In this document: positions 62,451 to 64,000 of the stretch, in pieces | How positions within the stretch are numbered: position 1 is the first letter of the stretch | Layout: each line of letters starts with the position of its first letter | Assembly (NCBI RefSeq): GCF_900156645.1 | Contig: NZ_FTOC01000002.1 | Span: 62,001 to 126,000 of the forward strand | Direction: 5' to 3' | Length of the DNA: 64,000 nt | Origin: Salimicrobium flavidum | GTDB lineage: Bacteria > Bacillota > Bacilli > Bacillales > Halobacillaceae | Translations under genes and position numbers: made by a program | Notes under the pieces: model-generated | What the model saw: only the letters and a program-made list of their open reading frames with translations | The model's database searches: none | Told to the model about the DNA's origin: nothing

Positions 62451-62507
62451 GATTCACATGAGTAGGCGCATTGAGACCAGTGTGCCTTGTCATGTGAATC
62501 TTTTTTC
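62451..62507 (+). terminator. glpFK leader terminator (probable GlpP antitermination site)
   Basis: GATTCACATG / CATGTGAATC stem with an inner GGCGCA / TGTGCC pairing, then six T, 35-40 bases upstream of glpF and downstream of its promoter. In B. subtilis glp leaders, GlpP with glycerol-3-phosphate prevents termination at such a site. Confidence 0.85.
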
Positions 62508-62545
62508 GTTTCCACTTACAAATAATGTGAAAAGGAGTAATGAAG

Positions 62546-63376
62546 ATGCATGAATTTTTAGCTGAGCTTATCGGTACGATGATTCTGATTATATTCGGAG
62601 GAGGAGTTGTAGGCGGGGTCGTATTAAAAGACTCCAAAGCGGAAGGTGCCGGCTGGGTACTGATTACTCTTGCCTGGGGACTCGGGGTGACGATGGCAGT
62701 TTATGCCGTGGGTAGTGTTTCCGGTGCTCATATCAACCCTGCAGTGACACTAGGGTTTGCTTCGGTCGGTGAATTCCCGTGGTCGAAAGTGCCGATGTAC
62801 ATTTCTGCCCAGGTAATCGGAGCTTTTATAGGTGGTATCCTCGTTTTCCTGAACTATCTGCCACACTGGCGGGTAACCGAGGACAAGGGAGCGAAATTGG
62901 CGGTCTTCTCGACAGATCCTGCTATCCGAAGCCCTTTTTCGAACCTTGTCAGTGAGATACTCGGTACGTTTGTACTGGTGATGGGGATATTATTCATAGG
63001 GGCCAACAGTTTTACGGAAGGACTTAACCCGGCGATCGTCGGGCTGCTGATTGTTGCAATCGGCATGAGTCTCGGTGGAACGACGGGCTATGCGATCAAC
63101 CCGGCCCGGGACCTTGGACCGCGTATCGCCCATGCCCTGTTGCCGATACCAGGCAAAGGCGGTTCTGACTGGAAATACTCCTGGGTGCCGATTGTCGGAC
63201 CGGCTCTTGGAGGGATGTACGGAGCGCTTTTCTACAAAGCATTGTTTCTAAATAATTACAACATACCTTTTTGGATCGGTACGGTAGTGATTTTAGCTAT
63301 CCTGTTCCTGGCGGCAAAGTCGGAATTAAGCAAAAACCCGACACCGGCGGACGATCTTGAAGAGAAAATCAGCTAG
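62546..63376 (+). CDS. glpF: Glycerol uptake facilitator (aquaglyceroporin)
   Basis: 276 residues from the second ATG (62546), 8 bases after AAAGGAG. Six helices with two half-helices carrying NPA motifs: SGAHINPAVTLGF near residue 67 and GYAINPARDLGPR near 185; the Asp after the second NPA is typical of glycerol channels. Diffusion channel for glycerol into the cytoplasm, followed by glpK. Confidence 0.96.
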   Translation: MHEFLAELIGTMILIIFGGGVVGGVVLKDSKAEGAGWVLITLAWGLGVTMAVYAVGSVSGAHINPAVTLGFASVGEFPWSKVPMYISAQVIGAFIGGILVFLNYLPHWRVTEDKGAKLAVFSTDPAIRSPFSNLVSEILGTFVLVMGILFIGANSFTEGLNPAIVGLLIVAIGMSLGGTTGYAINPARDLGPRIAHALLPIPGKGGSDWKYSWVPIVGPALGGMYGALFYKALFLNNYNIPFWIGTVVILAILFLAAKSELSKNPTPADDLEEKIS

Positions 63377-63401
63377 TACGTTTACTTTATGAATAACATA
63401 A

Positions 63402-64000
<599 letters not shown>

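Overview
The window reads as chromosome of a moderately halophilic, spore-former-type Bacillaceae (Salimicrobium/Halobacillus-like). The reasons are Bacillus-type gene sets (ykoFEDC under a TPP riboswitch, ald with an AdeR-type regulator, des-desK-desR, ywhD, HemAT, glpF-glpK with a leader terminator), strong AGGAGG ribosome sites, acidic exported proteins, a BCCT osmolyte carrier, and several Bacillaceae-type dispersed repeats. The host background is mid-GC; about 21.0-26.4 kb is clearly AT-rich and foreign-looking. No rRNA, tRNA or CRISPR array was seen.

Layout. 0-10 kb: partial bioD, an old-yellow-enzyme reductase, an orphan OppB/OppC-like permease pair, a K+ channel, an HNH endonuclease, a LysM protein, a BCCT transporter, two NAD(P)-binding proteins flanking a MITE-like repeat, and a YflT/GSP17M-type stress protein with a His-rich tail. 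10.5-14.3 kb: promoter, TPP riboswitch, terminator and ykoFEDC (thiamine-precursor uptake). 14.3-21 kb: a LysE exporter, a lone TnpB insertion sequence, a run of small metabolic genes, a YkkCD-like SMR pair and a DHA2 drug exporter with its own operator.

21-26.4 kb is an AT-rich accessory island. It holds an RRNPP-type quorum-sensing regulator with its own exported propeptide gene, and a divergent secreted precursor whose C-terminus looks like a halocin-C8-type bacteriocin. A graveyard of IS110, ISL3 and IS1380 remnants follows, with a small XRE-regulator/membrane-protein pair inside it.

26.4-47 kb: a GlcD-type FAD oxidoreductase; an amino-sugar/MurNAc operon (BadF kinase, MurQ, lipoprotein, two permeases, RpiR-type regulator); ald and its PucR-type regulator; serC; a self-regulated MarR-exporter pair; a chemoreceptor; and a CoA-disulfide reductase-rhodanese fusion with two operators. 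A second quorum-sensing unit lies at 45.1-46.3 kb: a PlcR-like regulator, two exact matches to the PlcR box, and a divergent 45-codon PapR-like propeptide gene that falls below usual ORF length cut-offs.

47-64 kb: ferredoxin, glutamate symporter, cation/proton antiporter, a second DHA2 exporter, SDR, PadR, HemAT, three exact 123-bp tandem repeats that supply the C-terminus of the neighbouring SDR protein, the Des desaturase thermosensor cluster, a TraB-family protein, an M20 dipeptidase, a 256-bp nested-palindrome element, and the glycerol operon start (glpF, partial glpK) with a CcpA-like site and a leader terminator.

The strongest candidates for undescribed biology are the two RRNPP peptide-signalling units, in particular the one beside the bacteriocin-like precursor.
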